From positions 36,582 through 100,581 of the forward strand of contig NZ_RQII01000060.1 of assembly GCF_004761975.1 (NCBI RefSeq): a stretch of DNA of 64,000 nucleotides, read 5' to 3'. Position 1 is the first letter of the stretch; every line of letters begins with the position of its first letter. The notes beneath the pieces were generated by a model. The model did no database searches. It saw nothing but the letters and a program-made list of their open reading frames with translations, and had not been told where the DNA came from. The DNA is from Planococcus koreensis. GTDB taxonomy: Bacteria > Bacillota > Bacilli > Bacillales_A > Planococcaceae. The position numbers and the translations under genes are program-made. This document shows positions 25,400 to 33,110 of the stretch, piece after piece.

Positions 25400-25645
25400 A
25401 TGAGATATGGGAATATGGAAACAAGCAGCACCTTGTCTATGGAAGAGGAGCTGATGGCAGCACGAGAAAACCGGTTCGAACTCTTGAAACTGCTGAGTGA
25501 GTTAGGCGCATTAGACCGTGATATTTTGGTAATGAAATTGATCCAAGGCATCTCGAATAAAGAAATCGCTGTGCATTTGGGCTTGGCCGAATACACCGTT
25601 AAGATTCGGATTCATGATGCACTTAAAAAATGGGATGTACTATAA
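25400..25645 (+). CDS. Small sigma-70 region 4-like protein
   Basis: ATG 25400 or GTG 25388 start a frame behind GGCGGGTGAAGC. The 81-residue product has only the C-terminal DNA-binding part of a sigma factor: LLSELGALDRDILVMKLIQGISNKEIAVHLGLAEYTVKIRIHDALKKW is region 4.2 with its helix-turn-helix. The region 2 half is missing. It may be the remnant of a second ECF gene, or a small DNA-binding protein acting with the sigma factor encoded upstream. Confidence 0.65.
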   Translation: MRYGNMETSSTLSMEEELMAARENRFELLKLLSELGALDRDILVMKLIQGISNKEIAVHLGLAEYTVKIRIHDALKKWDVL

Positions 25646-25673
25646 GAGTATGAATCATAAACGGGTTGAACAT

Positions 25674-25753
25674 AAAGGGAGAGAAAGGGCTGTTTGCAGC
25701 TCCGTTTCTCTCCCTTTCTTGTCTGAAAAATGTGCTTATACGATCAATTATTT
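25674..25753 (+). terminator. Rho-independent terminator with a degenerate family C motif
   Basis: AAAGGGAGAGAAA and TTTCTCTCCCTTT form a 13-bp stem with an inner GCTG/CAGC hairpin, ending at 25720. GAAAAATGTGCTTATACGATCAATT follows, which resembles family C (AAAAGTGTACTTTTACGAACGG) with several changes. Confidence 0.75.
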
Positions 25754-25841
25754 TTGCAGCAAATATTTGTTTAACTTATATCCTTAAAGAAATACAATGG
25801 TAAAATTAATCCATTGGAAGATAAAGGGGAATATACAAGAT

Positions 25842-26282
25842 ATGAACATTAGAAAAGCAGAAAACAATGACTTGAAAACAATTGTATCTTTATCACCACA
25901 AGCTGTCTTTGACGGGACGCTTGGAGAAGCAAGGCCTTCTCATTCGAAGATTGATAGCATGGTTAACCCTTTACTGGAGAAAGGGGGCTTCTATTTGGTT
26001 GCGATAGACGAAGAGAAAATCGTTGGATGGCTTCTTTTGGGAACAACAAAAGATCAATTTACGGACGAGGCAATCGGCTTCATTTACGAAATATATATTC
26101 TCAAAGATTACCGGGGCCAGGGATTTTCAAAAGAATTGATGAAAGCAGCAATCATGCATTTCCGGCAGGAAGGATATGCAGAAGTCCGTCTAAGCGCGAA
26201 AGCTGACAATCCAGCGGTCAGAATCTATGAGAACGTAGGTTTCAAAACGAGGACCGTAAGCATGAGCCTGAATTTGAAATAA
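25842..26282 (+). CDS. GNAT family N-acetyltransferase
   Basis: ATG 25842 follows AAAGGGGAA; the in-frame extension to 25797 lacks a good site. The 146-residue protein has the GNAT core: motif A IYEIYILKDYRGQGFSKELMKAAIMHF (the RGQGFS acetyl-CoA loop at about residue 90) and the closing NPAVRIYENVGFKTRTVSMSL. Substrate unknown. Single gene. Confidence 0.85.
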   Translation: MNIRKAENNDLKTIVSLSPQAVFDGTLGEARPSHSKIDSMVNPLLEKGGFYLVAIDEEKIVGWLLLGTTKDQFTDEAIGFIYEIYILKDYRGQGFSKELMKAAIMHFRQEGYAEVRLSAKADNPAVRIYENVGFKTRTVSMSLNLK

Positions 26283-26394
26283 AGTGAGTATGATTTATGT
26301 GCAATTACGAAACATTCCACTCGACTTTCTTAAATAAAAACCTTCAGAATTAAATCGAGTTCCACTTCCGATTTTCTGGATTAAAGGAGCCAAT

Positions 26395-26643
26395 ATGTTT
26401 AAAAAAAGACCAAAGACAGATCCATCAAAACCTAAAAATTATGCCGCAATTGGGTATACTGTTCTATTTTTTCTTTCTCTTGTCCATTTAAGTTTTGAAA
26501 TATACCACGATGAAACTGAAAGTCTGGCAAGGAACATCATAATTGCTGGCTTTATGTTCTCTTTATCGCTTTTTTCTTGGATCATTTACTATATGCACTT
26601 TAAGCTCTATACAAAAGAATTTAACTCCAAGAATCCTGTGTAA
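26395..26643 (+). CDS. Small two-helix membrane protein
   Basis: ATG 26395 follows AAAGGAGCC. The 82-residue protein has a basic, Pro/Lys-rich start (FKKRPKTDPSKPKN), then two membrane helices (AAIGYTVLFFLSLVHLSF and IIIAGFMFSLSLFSWIIYYM). No family recognised. Single gene. Confidence 0.65.
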   Translation: MFKKRPKTDPSKPKNYAAIGYTVLFFLSLVHLSFEIYHDETESLARNIIIAGFMFSLSLFSWIIYYMHFKLYTKEFNSKNPV

Positions 26644-26758
26644 AGATTCTGTTCATATATTTTGAGAACCGTATATTCGTTTTACAACCGAGAAGAATAA
26701 CGGAAATCAAAGCTGCTGATAAGCATCTGTACTTCATTGCTCAAAAATAAATTAGGAT

Positions 26759-27046
26759 ATGCAGTATGAAGAGAAAAATATCTCTTCTCAAGATGCAAAC
26801 AAGGCTCCTGAATATGTAAAATTACGGATTCTTGAAATTGACAATGGAAAGATGATGATTGGCCCGCCCGCTGCCGACCCAGAAGCTTCCTATCCTGCAT
26901 ATGAAGTATTCATCGACAAAGAGACGAAGGTAGAGGGAGAAAAGACGTTTATAAATGAATTAATAGTAGGCGATCATGTGAGCGTGTGGACTAAAGCAGC
27001 AGCTTCAGATAAGGAATTCGCGGAGAAAATCATTGTAGCAAAATAA
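26759..27046 (+). CDS. DUF3221-like protein, possibly lacking its signal peptide
   Basis: ATG 26759 follows TTAGGAT, a weak site. The 95-residue product (YVKLRILEIDNGKMMIGPPAADPEASYPAYEVFIDKETKVEGEKTFINELIVGDHVSVWTK) looks like the OB-fold domain of DUF3221 lipoproteins, similar in layout to the lipoprotein gene at 30186-30536. Unlike that gene it has no signal peptide or lipobox, so it may be a 5'-truncated copy. It is followed by the long leader of the sucrose operon. Confidence 0.5.
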   Translation: MQYEEKNISSQDANKAPEYVKLRILEIDNGKMMIGPPAADPEASYPAYEVFIDKETKVEGEKTFINELIVGDHVSVWTKAAASDKEFAEKIIVAK

Positions 27047-27220
27047 CGCTATTATTCAATCAATCCTTTTAAAGATTGGAAGAAATCTTATCCGAGGAGC
27101 AGCCGATTAACAAGCTAAGATGCCGGCAAGTTAAGAATTCAGGCTGTCCATTTGAGGCTTTCCCGACTATAAAAAGCACATTTTTCCAAGTTGTTCGGCA
27201 AGTAGATTTCGTTATTCCCA

Positions 27221-27229
27221 TGATATAAT
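27221..27229 (+). promoter_or_regulatory. Possible extended -10 promoter of the sucrose operon
   Basis: TGATATAAT is a perfect extended -10 element. The -35 region is weak. If used, the transcript would have a leader of about 340 bases before the hydrolase gene, including the hairpin with the cre site. Confidence 0.4.
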
Positions 27230-27447
27230 TAGGTATGAGCAAGTAGGAGTCTGAAGAGCCTCATCGTGATATTTCGAATCTGAAAAATCGGATTATAGCT
27301 CCATTAGTCCGTCAACAAAGTTGTCATCGGCTTCACTTGCTTTGGCAAATCCACACCAGCAGTGTAGAGCAAGAAAAGTTATTCTTTTCGATGTATTTCA
27401 GTTGTCTTGATTGAAGAATCACAGGTGACAAGAAGACAAGCGAATTT

Positions 27448-27486
27448 AAAGCCCTTTTTGGAACCGCTTCCAAAAAGGGCTTTTTC
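27448..27486 (+). promoter_or_regulatory. Terminator-like hairpin carrying a perfect cre site
   Basis: AAAGCCCTTTTTGGAA and TTCCAAAAAGGGCTTT form a perfect 16-bp stem with loop CCGC, followed by TT. The top of the hairpin, TTGGAACCGCTTCCAA (27458-27473), fits the CcpA operator consensus WTGNAANCGNWNNCW at every position. It lies about 90 bases before the sucrose-6-phosphate hydrolase gene. The site could block transcription by CcpA bound to DNA, by termination in RNA, or both. A weaker inverted repeat GGTAACGTGTTATACC (27522-27537) follows and could be a LacI/ScrR-type operator. Confidence 0.7.
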
Positions 27487-27575
27487 TAGGGAGAAAGGAG
27501 TTGAGCGATATTCAAGGTTTTGGTAACGTGTTATACCGTAAGATTTTGCTTTTATTAAAAGGAGCAGACTAAAAA

Positions 27576-29078
27576 ATGGAACTGCAGCGTGAGAAAAAAT
27601 ACATCCGGCTCGATCAAGTCAGCCAGCAAGAGATCGATTCATTGATTTCAAAGGTCAATAGCTGTTTGTGGCGGCAAACGTTTCATATTCAACCGGTTTC
27701 CGGGCTTCTCAATGATCCGAACGGCTTCTGTTACTACAACGGGGAATACCATCTGTTTTATCAATGGCATCCGTTAGGGCCGGTCCACGGCTTGAAATAT
27801 TGGTACCATACGAAGTCCGCAGATCTTGTGAACTGGAAAAATGTCGGGATCGCCATCCAACCGGACAATTATTTTGACAGCCACGGGGCGTATTCGGGAA
27901 GTGCTGTGGAACACGAAGGGAAAATCTATTTATTGTACACGGGCAATACGCGGGATGAGCATTTTGAAAGACATCCCCACCAATGCATCGCCATTATGGA
28001 TGCTGAGGGGAAAATCACGAAATTGGAAAAATCCGTTCTGGATAATGTCCCAGCGGGGTATACGGAGCATTTTCGCGATCCGAAAGTGTGGAGAGAGGGA
28101 GACCGTTTTTACGCAGTGATCGGAGCGCAACGAACGGATAAAACAGGGACCGTGTGTTTATTAAGTTCACCTAATCTGCTGGACTGGAAATTTGAAGGGG
28201 AACTGGATACAGAATTGGATTCCTTCGGATTCATGTGGGAATGTCCGGATTATTTTGAAATTGAAAATCAAGGCGTCCTGATTTTCTCTCCACAAGGACT
28301 GAAACCTGAAGGGGATCTTTATCAAAATATTTACCAAGCAGGTTATGTGATGGGCAAGAAAATCGATTTGGAGCGAAAAGAATTGATCCACGGGAATTTC
28401 ATCGAACTGGACAGAGGCTTTGATTTTTATGCGCCCCATACGATGCAAGATCCGAAAGGCAGACGCCTATTGGTCGGCTGGATGGGATTGCCTGAAATCG
28501 AGTACCCGACCGATATTAATGGATGGGCGCATTGTTTGACGATTCCTCGGGAATTGTCGGTCGACGATGGGAAGCTGATCCAAAAACCTGTTCCCGAACT
28601 TCAATCGCTGCGCAAAAAGAAAGTCGAAGCAGCGGATATCCTTTCAAATGAAAAGAAAGTGGTTGAAGGATTTTCTGGTGACACCTATGAACTGGTGTGT
28701 GAGTTCGAACAAGGTAATGCCTTGGAATACGGGATAGAATTCCGGGCGGATGGAAATGAAAAAACGGTGATCACGTATGATGCGATCCAGGAGAAAGTCA
28801 TACTTGACCGCACACAATCGGGCCAAGTGATCGGCAGTACATTTGGAACGGTCAGGAAATGCCACATCGATGGCGATGTGTACAAATTCCATTTGTTCGT
28901 CGATTCTTCATCGGTGGAGATTTTTGTGAACGATGGAGAAGAAGTGTTTAGCTCCCGGATTTTCCCGGACGGCAAAAGCCAGGAAATCCGCTTTTTTGCA
29001 ACAGGTGGGTCTGCATCGTTTAAAGCGGTGAAGTGGGATTATAAAACAGCGCAAGGTATGAATAAGGAGGTGTGCTGA
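27576..29078 (+). CDS. sacA: Sucrose-6-phosphate hydrolase (GH32)
   Basis: ATG 27576 follows AAAAGGAGC. The 500-residue protein shows the GH32 signatures: nucleophile Asp47 in LLNDPNG, FRDP at 166-169 with the transition-state Asp, and the acid/base Glu222 in WECPDYF, then a C-terminal beta-sandwich. It cleaves sucrose 6-phosphate (or sucrose) to glucose 6-phosphate and fructose. Fructokinase follows after one base, so fructose is phosphorylated directly. There is no PTS or other sucrose transporter gene next to it. The cre site upstream predicts glucose repression. Confidence 0.9.
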   Translation: MELQREKKYIRLDQVSQQEIDSLISKVNSCLWRQTFHIQPVSGLLNDPNGFCYYNGEYHLFYQWHPLGPVHGLKYWYHTKSADLVNWKNVGIAIQPDNYFDSHGAYSGSAVEHEGKIYLLYTGNTRDEHFERHPHQCIAIMDAEGKITKLEKSVLDNVPAGYTEHFRDPKVWREGDRFYAVIGAQRTDKTGTVCLLSSPNLLDWKFEGELDTELDSFGFMWECPDYFEIENQGVLIFSPQGLKPEGDLYQNIYQAGYVMGKKIDLERKELIHGNFIELDRGFDFYAPHTMQDPKGRRLLVGWMGLPEIEYPTDINGWAHCLTIPRELSVDDGKLIQKPVPELQSLRKKKVEAADILSNEKKVVEGFSGDTYELVCEFEQGNALEYGIEFRADGNEKTVITYDAIQEKVILDRTQSGQVIGSTFGTVRKCHIDGDVYKFHLFVDSSSVEIFVNDGEEVFSSRIFPDGKSQEIRFFATGGSASFKAVKWDYKTAQGMNKEVC

Positions 29079-29079
29079 A

Positions 29080-30045
29080 ATGGGAAATCTGATTTCCATT
29101 GGCGAACTATTAATAGACTTTATTCCGAATGAAAAAGGAGTGGCATTGAAAGATGTCGTTTCGTTTACGCGAGTCCCGGGCGGTGCACCGGCAAATGTGG
29201 CAGCTGCGGTTGCAAAGTTTGGCGGAAAGGCTTCGCTGATCACCAAATTAGGGGAAGATGCCTTTGGTGATTTTCTTTTGGAGCAGCTTATAGAGGCCGG
29301 TGTGGGCATAGATAAGGTATTCAGAACAAAAGAGGCGAAAACCGGCCTCGCCTTTGTCTCCTTGCGCGAAAATGGAGAACGCGACTTCTCGTTCTACCGG
29401 GATCCATCTGCAGACCTGCTGCTTAGGGATTCGGAAATAAATGCCGAGTGGTTCAATCAAGGGGATGTATTGCATTTTTGTTCGGTGGATTTAGTCGAGA
29501 GCCCGATGAAAAAAGCACATGTGAAAGCGATCCAAGCAGCCAAATTGCGCGGCGGGATCATCAGTTTTGATCCCAATGTGCGCCTGCCGCTTTGGGACGA
29601 CCCGCAGGAATGCCGGAAGACGATTCTGGAATTTATTCCAATGGCGCATCTTGTCAAAGTCGCTGATGATGAACTGGAGTTCATAACGGGCATAGCGGAA
29701 GAACAAAAAGCCATTGCATCTTTGTTTACGGGGGATGTAAAAGCAGTGGTGCTGACAAAAGCCGCGAAAGGCGCAGATCTCTACGTGCACAATAAAACAT
29801 ATTCAGCCGCGGGATATGCTGTGAAAGTAGAGGACACAACGGGCGCAGGAGATGCGTTCATCGGTGGCTTCATCTATCAGCTCTTGAATATGGATGCAGA
29901 ACCAGGAAATTTAGAGCTCTTATTAAGTGAACATCATCAAGATATACTGACATTCGCAAATGCCAGCGGAGCGCTGACTACTACAGGAAAAGGGGCGATT
30001 TCTTCGCTTCCTACGCAAGAACAGGTTATGCAATTATTGAAATAA
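29080..30045 (+). CDS. scrK: Fructokinase (PfkB/ribokinase family)
   Basis: ATG 29080 follows AAGGAGGTGTGCTGAA in the end of sacA. The 321-residue protein has the PfkB motif 1 region FTRVPGGAPANVAAAVAKFGG (residues 29-49) and the anion-hole motif 2 DTTGAGDAFIGGF with the catalytic Asp at about residue 257. It phosphorylates fructose to fructose 6-phosphate and completes the sucrose pathway started by the hydrolase. The two genes are almost contiguous and certainly cotranscribed. Confidence 0.9.
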   Translation: MGNLISIGELLIDFIPNEKGVALKDVVSFTRVPGGAPANVAAAVAKFGGKASLITKLGEDAFGDFLLEQLIEAGVGIDKVFRTKEAKTGLAFVSLRENGERDFSFYRDPSADLLLRDSEINAEWFNQGDVLHFCSVDLVESPMKKAHVKAIQAAKLRGGIISFDPNVRLPLWDDPQECRKTILEFIPMAHLVKVADDELEFITGIAEEQKAIASLFTGDVKAVVLTKAAKGADLYVHNKTYSAAGYAVKVEDTTGAGDAFIGGFIYQLLNMDAEPGNLELLLSEHHQDILTFANASGALTTTGKGAISSLPTQEQVMQLLK

Positions 30046-30121
30046 AAAAATTGAATTTCTGGTTAGATGTATGGGTTAGTTTGCTGAATCAACTGTAAGA
30101 CTGAACCCATGTAAAACTTTT

Positions 30122-30160
30122 AAAGAGAAGAAGCCGACAGCGCTTCTTCTCTTGTTTTTT
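30122..30160 (+). terminator. Rho-independent terminator
   Basis: AAGAGAAGAAGC with GCTTCTTCTCTT, 12-bp perfect stem, followed by GTTTTTTG. It ends the sucrose operon. The stem sequence is close to that in the family B modules. Confidence 0.9.
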
Positions 30161-30185
30161 GTGAAATTCAAAGTGCGGTCAAACC

Positions 30186-30536
30186 TCAGTTTTCTTTATC
30201 TAAAAATATTTCTTTTGCATAACAAGTTCTTGGTATAGTATCTGCACACGAATCTCTTAAAGTAACTCTCACCTCATCTTGTGGACGCAAACTATCTCGA
30301 TTTAGTTTAGTTTCTTGAAGATTTAGAATGCTGGTTTCATCGTTAACAACAACCAATATTTCTTTCTCGTTTTCCTGTAGCTCTTGTGATAATTCCAAAA
30401 GAATTTTATCTTGAATTATTTCTGTTATGGTTCCATTTACTTCATGAGTTGTCTGTTCTGCTGTTTCAGTATTTTCTCCTTGTTCTCTGCATCCACTCAA
30501 TAATAAAATTAATATAATAACCGATGTTTTTTTCAT
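30186..30536 (-). CDS. DUF3221-type lipoprotein
   Basis: The 116-residue product begins with a short signal peptide and lipobox (MKKTSVIILILLLSGC, Cys16), so it is a lipoprotein on the outside of the membrane. After a Glu/Thr-rich linker comes an OB-fold-like domain: HEVNGTITEIIQDKILLEL and RPQDEVRVTLRD...YAKEIF. This fits DUF3221/YobA-type lipoproteins of Bacillus, whose role is unknown. The ATG has GAAGGAGAAACG before it. Confidence 0.75.
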   Translation of the reverse strand: MKKTSVIILILLLSGCREQGENTETAEQTTHEVNGTITEIIQDKILLELSQELQENEKEILVVVNDETSILNLQETKLNRDSLRPQDEVRVTLRDSCADTIPRTCYAKEIFLDKEN

Positions 30537-30608
30537 ACGATCGTTTCTCCTTCTCTTTAAAGAATAATGAACACCTGACTTTTTATTTAGACGTGAGAAA
30601 GGCGTGAT

Positions 30609-30664
30609 AGTTACATTAATTGGAAAAATGATAAGTCCTCTCTTACTAAAACGAATGTAACTTA
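30609..30664. repeat. Separated family A half-sites
   Basis: AGTTACATT (30609-30617) and GAATGTAACTTAT (30653-30665) are the two arms of family A in swapped order, 35 bases apart. This is the only trace of family A outside the 5-12 kb array. Confidence 0.4.
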
Positions 30665-30766
30665 TTGAAAAAATCCAAGAAAGAAGTTGTGGGGGACATC
30701 AAATCGTTTCCCATAAGCTGCTTTTTGTATTGCCTTAAATTACACAGTTCGAATTCTTTACTAATC

Positions 30767-30833
30767 GTTCTAGAATGAGCTATTATTAAATCAGAATCAA
30801 TTAATTTTTACCCTATTTAGAATGAATGTTCTA
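30767..30833. promoter_or_regulatory. Operators of the TetR-type regulator
   Basis: TAGAATGAATGTTCTA (30818-30833) is an inverted repeat preceded by TTTTACCCTATT. A second, shorter site GTTCTAGAATGA lies at 30768-30779. The first shares TTTTACC(C)TATTT and the palindrome with the site before the oxidoreductase gene at 31491, so both are probably bound by the regulator encoded in between. Confidence 0.65.
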
Positions 30834-30896
30834 GAAAGTGTTTGAATAATTTATACTTCGTAATTTCAATCAAACAAGGTGCCGGGGGAGAGAAAA

Positions 30897-31472
30897 ATGG
30901 GCAGACATAAAGCTTTTGACGAAAAAGAAGTATTGAAAAAAGCGATGGAGCTTTTTTGGAAACAAGGGTACGAAAAAACGTCGCTGCAAGATTTGGTGGA
31001 CCATATGGGAATTCATCGCAGAAGCATCTATGATACGTTTGGCGACAAACGAGCATTGTTTTTGATGTCTTTGGCTTATTATGAAGAGATGTTGACAAAT
31101 GATCTGGTAAAGTTGATGAATGCTGGTGGACCAAGTAAAGAGGCCATAAGGGAAGTTTTTTCATTCACCTTAAATACAGCGGAGTATTACCCAAAAGGTT
31201 GTTTGGCTGTCAATGCAGCTGTTGAATTATCCCTATTGGATAAAGAAATAGCTCAGATTTCAACTGAACTGTTTAAAAAAACAGAACGTGTATTTCGCTA
31301 TCTAATAATGAAGGGACAAACAAGCGGCGAGTTATCAAAGGAAATCGATCCGGATGCCATGTCCCGTTTTTTGCACAATAACCTGCTTGGACTAAGGGTA
31401 TTGATAAAAACCAATTATACAAAAGAAGAACTTGAAAGCATTGTCGATCTAACACTTTCCGTGCTGAATTGA
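30897..31472 (+). CDS. TetR/AcrR family transcriptional regulator
   Basis: ATG 30897 follows GGGGGAGAG; the upstream in-frame GTG 30879 overlaps that site. The 191-residue protein has an N-terminal TetR helix-turn-helix (FDEKEVLKKAMELFWKQGYEKTSLQDLVDHMGIHRRSIYDTFGDKRALF, residues 6-54). The C-terminal domain with YPKGCLAVNAAVELSLLDKEIA and LHNNLLGLRVLIKTNYTKEEL resembles the YdeS/TetR_C group, which often controls a neighbouring reductase. Its operators lie before itself and before the oxidoreductase pseudogene. Confidence 0.88.
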   Translation: MGRHKAFDEKEVLKKAMELFWKQGYEKTSLQDLVDHMGIHRRSIYDTFGDKRALFLMSLAYYEEMLTNDLVKLMNAGGPSKEAIREVFSFTLNTAEYYPKGCLAVNAAVELSLLDKEIAQISTELFKKTERVFRYLIMKGQTSGELSKEIDPDAMSRFLHNNLLGLRVLIKTNYTKEELESIVDLTLSVLN

Positions 31473-31490
31473 ATTTCTTTTTACCTATTT

Positions 31491-31506
31491 TAGAATTTTC
31501 ATTCTA
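31491..31506. promoter_or_regulatory. Operator before the oxidoreductase gene
   Basis: TAGAATTTTCATTCTA is an inverted repeat followed by GAATTAG and preceded by TTTTTACCTATTT, matching the site before the TetR gene. It lies 96 bases before the oxidoreductase start. Confidence 0.65.
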
Positions 31507-31601
31507 GAATTAGCATCCTTAAATATTGAACCGCACGGCAACAAGTTTCCAGACTGAATAAGCTTAGGAAAATTTTTAATCCAAGAAGTGGAGGATTTAG
31601 G

Positions 31602-32594
31602 ATGAAAGCATTGATGATTGAAAAGTATAAAGCAGACCCTATTTTTACGGAACGGCCGACTCCAGAAGCAATAGATTTTGAAGTGCTGGTTGAAATACAT
31701 GCAGCAAGTTTGAATCCGCTTGATACAAAGATCCGGAATGGCGAGCTGAAATTGCTTCTTGACTATAAGATGCCTTTGACTTTGGGCAACGACTTTGCAG
31801 GAAAAGTCATTAAATTGGGGAATAAAGCGACTAAGTTTAAAGTGGGCGACGAAGTATATGGGCGTCCGTGAGCTGAAAAAATCGGCACTTTCGCCGAATA
31901 TCTGGCTGTCCATGAAGATGATATCGCTATGAAACCAGCAAACCTGACTTTCGAAGAAGCCGCAGCCATTCCCTTGGTTGGATTAACGTCTTATCAAGCA
32001 TTGCATGACATTCTCCAGATAAAAGCGGGAGAAAAAGTGCTCATTCATGCGGGGTCTGGTGGAGTAGGAACTTTTGCAATCCAACTTGCAAAATCCATGG
32101 GAGCAACGGTTGCAACAACGGCGAGCGATGGAAGCCTTTTAGTGAAAACGCTTGGGGCCGATCGAGTGATCAATTACAAAGAAGAAAAGTTTGAAGATGT
32201 TTTGCATGAATATGACGCTGTATTGGATACCATCGGGGGAGCAAGCTTAGAAAAATCATTTGCAATTTTGAAAGAAGAAGGCCGTCTTGTTTCAGTTTCT
32301 GGAACGCCTACGGGCCGGTTTGCGGAAGAAAATGGATTAGGGATCGTTAAGAAAATCTTGTTTTCGTTAGCCAGTGCAAAACTGATGAAATTGGCGAGAA
32401 AAAACAATGTCCAGTACACGTTCCTTTTTATGAAGCCTAGTGGCGAGCAGCTGCAGGTGCTGACAAAACTGCTGGAAGCAGAAAAGATCAAGCCTGTTAT
32501 TGATACGGTTTTCAGTTTTGAAGATGCTCAAAAAGCTTTGGCGTATTTGGAGAAGGGAAAAGCGAAAGGGAAAATCATTATAAAAATGAAATAA
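31602..32594 (+). pseudogene. NADP-dependent zinc-type oxidoreductase gene with one in-frame stop
   Basis: ATG 31602 follows AAGTGGAGG. One frame encodes a 330-residue quinone-oxidoreductase-like protein: MKALMIEKYK at the start, NPLDTKIRNGELKLLLDYKMPLTLGNDFAGKV, the cofactor loop HAGSGGVGTFAIQLAKSMGA and the C-terminal VIDTVFSFEDAQKALAYLEKGKAKGKIIIK. A single TGA at 31869-31871 follows VGDEVYGRP where family members have Arg or another residue, before IGTFAEYLAV. The frame is otherwise intact on both sides, so the lesion is recent, or a sequencing error. Without readthrough only 89 residues are made. An internal restart at ATG 31929 would give the Rossmann half only. Confidence 0.85.
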
Positions 32595-32644
32595 GTGAAA
32601 GCAAGCCAGTTAAGAAGGGGGAAGAATCATAGAAAAAAAGGCTG

Positions 32645-33004
32645 ATGTGGATATTAGCAGCAAGCCTTTGCGCCAACGTTTATCTTGTTGCAGAAAAATA
32701 TTGGCTTTCCCTGTCTACGCCAAACGAAAATGATGACGTTATTATTGGCGAAATGACTCAAATGATGCTGGAAACTGACGAATATCAGCGATTAGCGGGA
32801 AAGGAGACTGTCTACTCAATCACGGCAGGCGTAGATCGAAGTAAAGGTGGCAGTGAGCCCTACAATTATGTCGTAGTTGTAAAGACAGACAAGCAGGCTT
32901 ATCTTTTCAGTTGCAGTGATGGAACTTGTTCCGATGTGGATATGATCGGTACGATGTATTCCGATTATGCAGAAGGCAAAACAAAGTTGCCGCTAAAAGA
33001 ATGA
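32645..33004 (+). CDS. Small hypothetical protein with N-terminal anchor
   Basis: ATG 32645 opens a 119-codon frame. The best Shine-Dalgarno site (AGAAGGGGGAAG, 32611-32622) lies too far upstream; between them is an A7 run, and removing one A would join ATAGAAAAAAGGCTG to the frame, so the 5' end may be frameshifted. The protein has a membrane helix (WILAASLCANVYLVAEKYW), then a soluble domain with ETVYSITAGVDRSKGGSEPYNYVVVVKTDKQAYLFSCSDGTCSDV, probably outside the cell. Family unknown. Confidence 0.55.
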   Translation: MWILAASLCANVYLVAEKYWLSLSTPNENDDVIIGEMTQMMLETDEYQRLAGKETVYSITAGVDRSKGGSEPYNYVVVVKTDKQAYLFSCSDGTCSDVDMIGTMYSDYAEGKTKLPLKE

Positions 33005-33110
33005 GCCTGAAATTCTTCAATAAATAAGAAAGAATTTTCTAGTAATAAGGGTATAGAGTAATAGAGAGAAAAAGGAGATTTGGCATAAATAAGTAGGAGG
33101 AGGTTTTCGG

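Noticed and set aside
27330..27400. A short minus-strand frame ending ASEADDNFVDGLMEL in the sucrose leader
   Set aside because: Only 34 codons, no start codon or ribosome binding site, and it lies in a region better explained as leader sequence.
31869..31871. TGA in the oxidoreductase gene as a selenocysteine codon
   Set aside because: The family has no Cys or Sec at this place, no SECIS-like hairpin is evident right after it, and no selenium genes are in the window.
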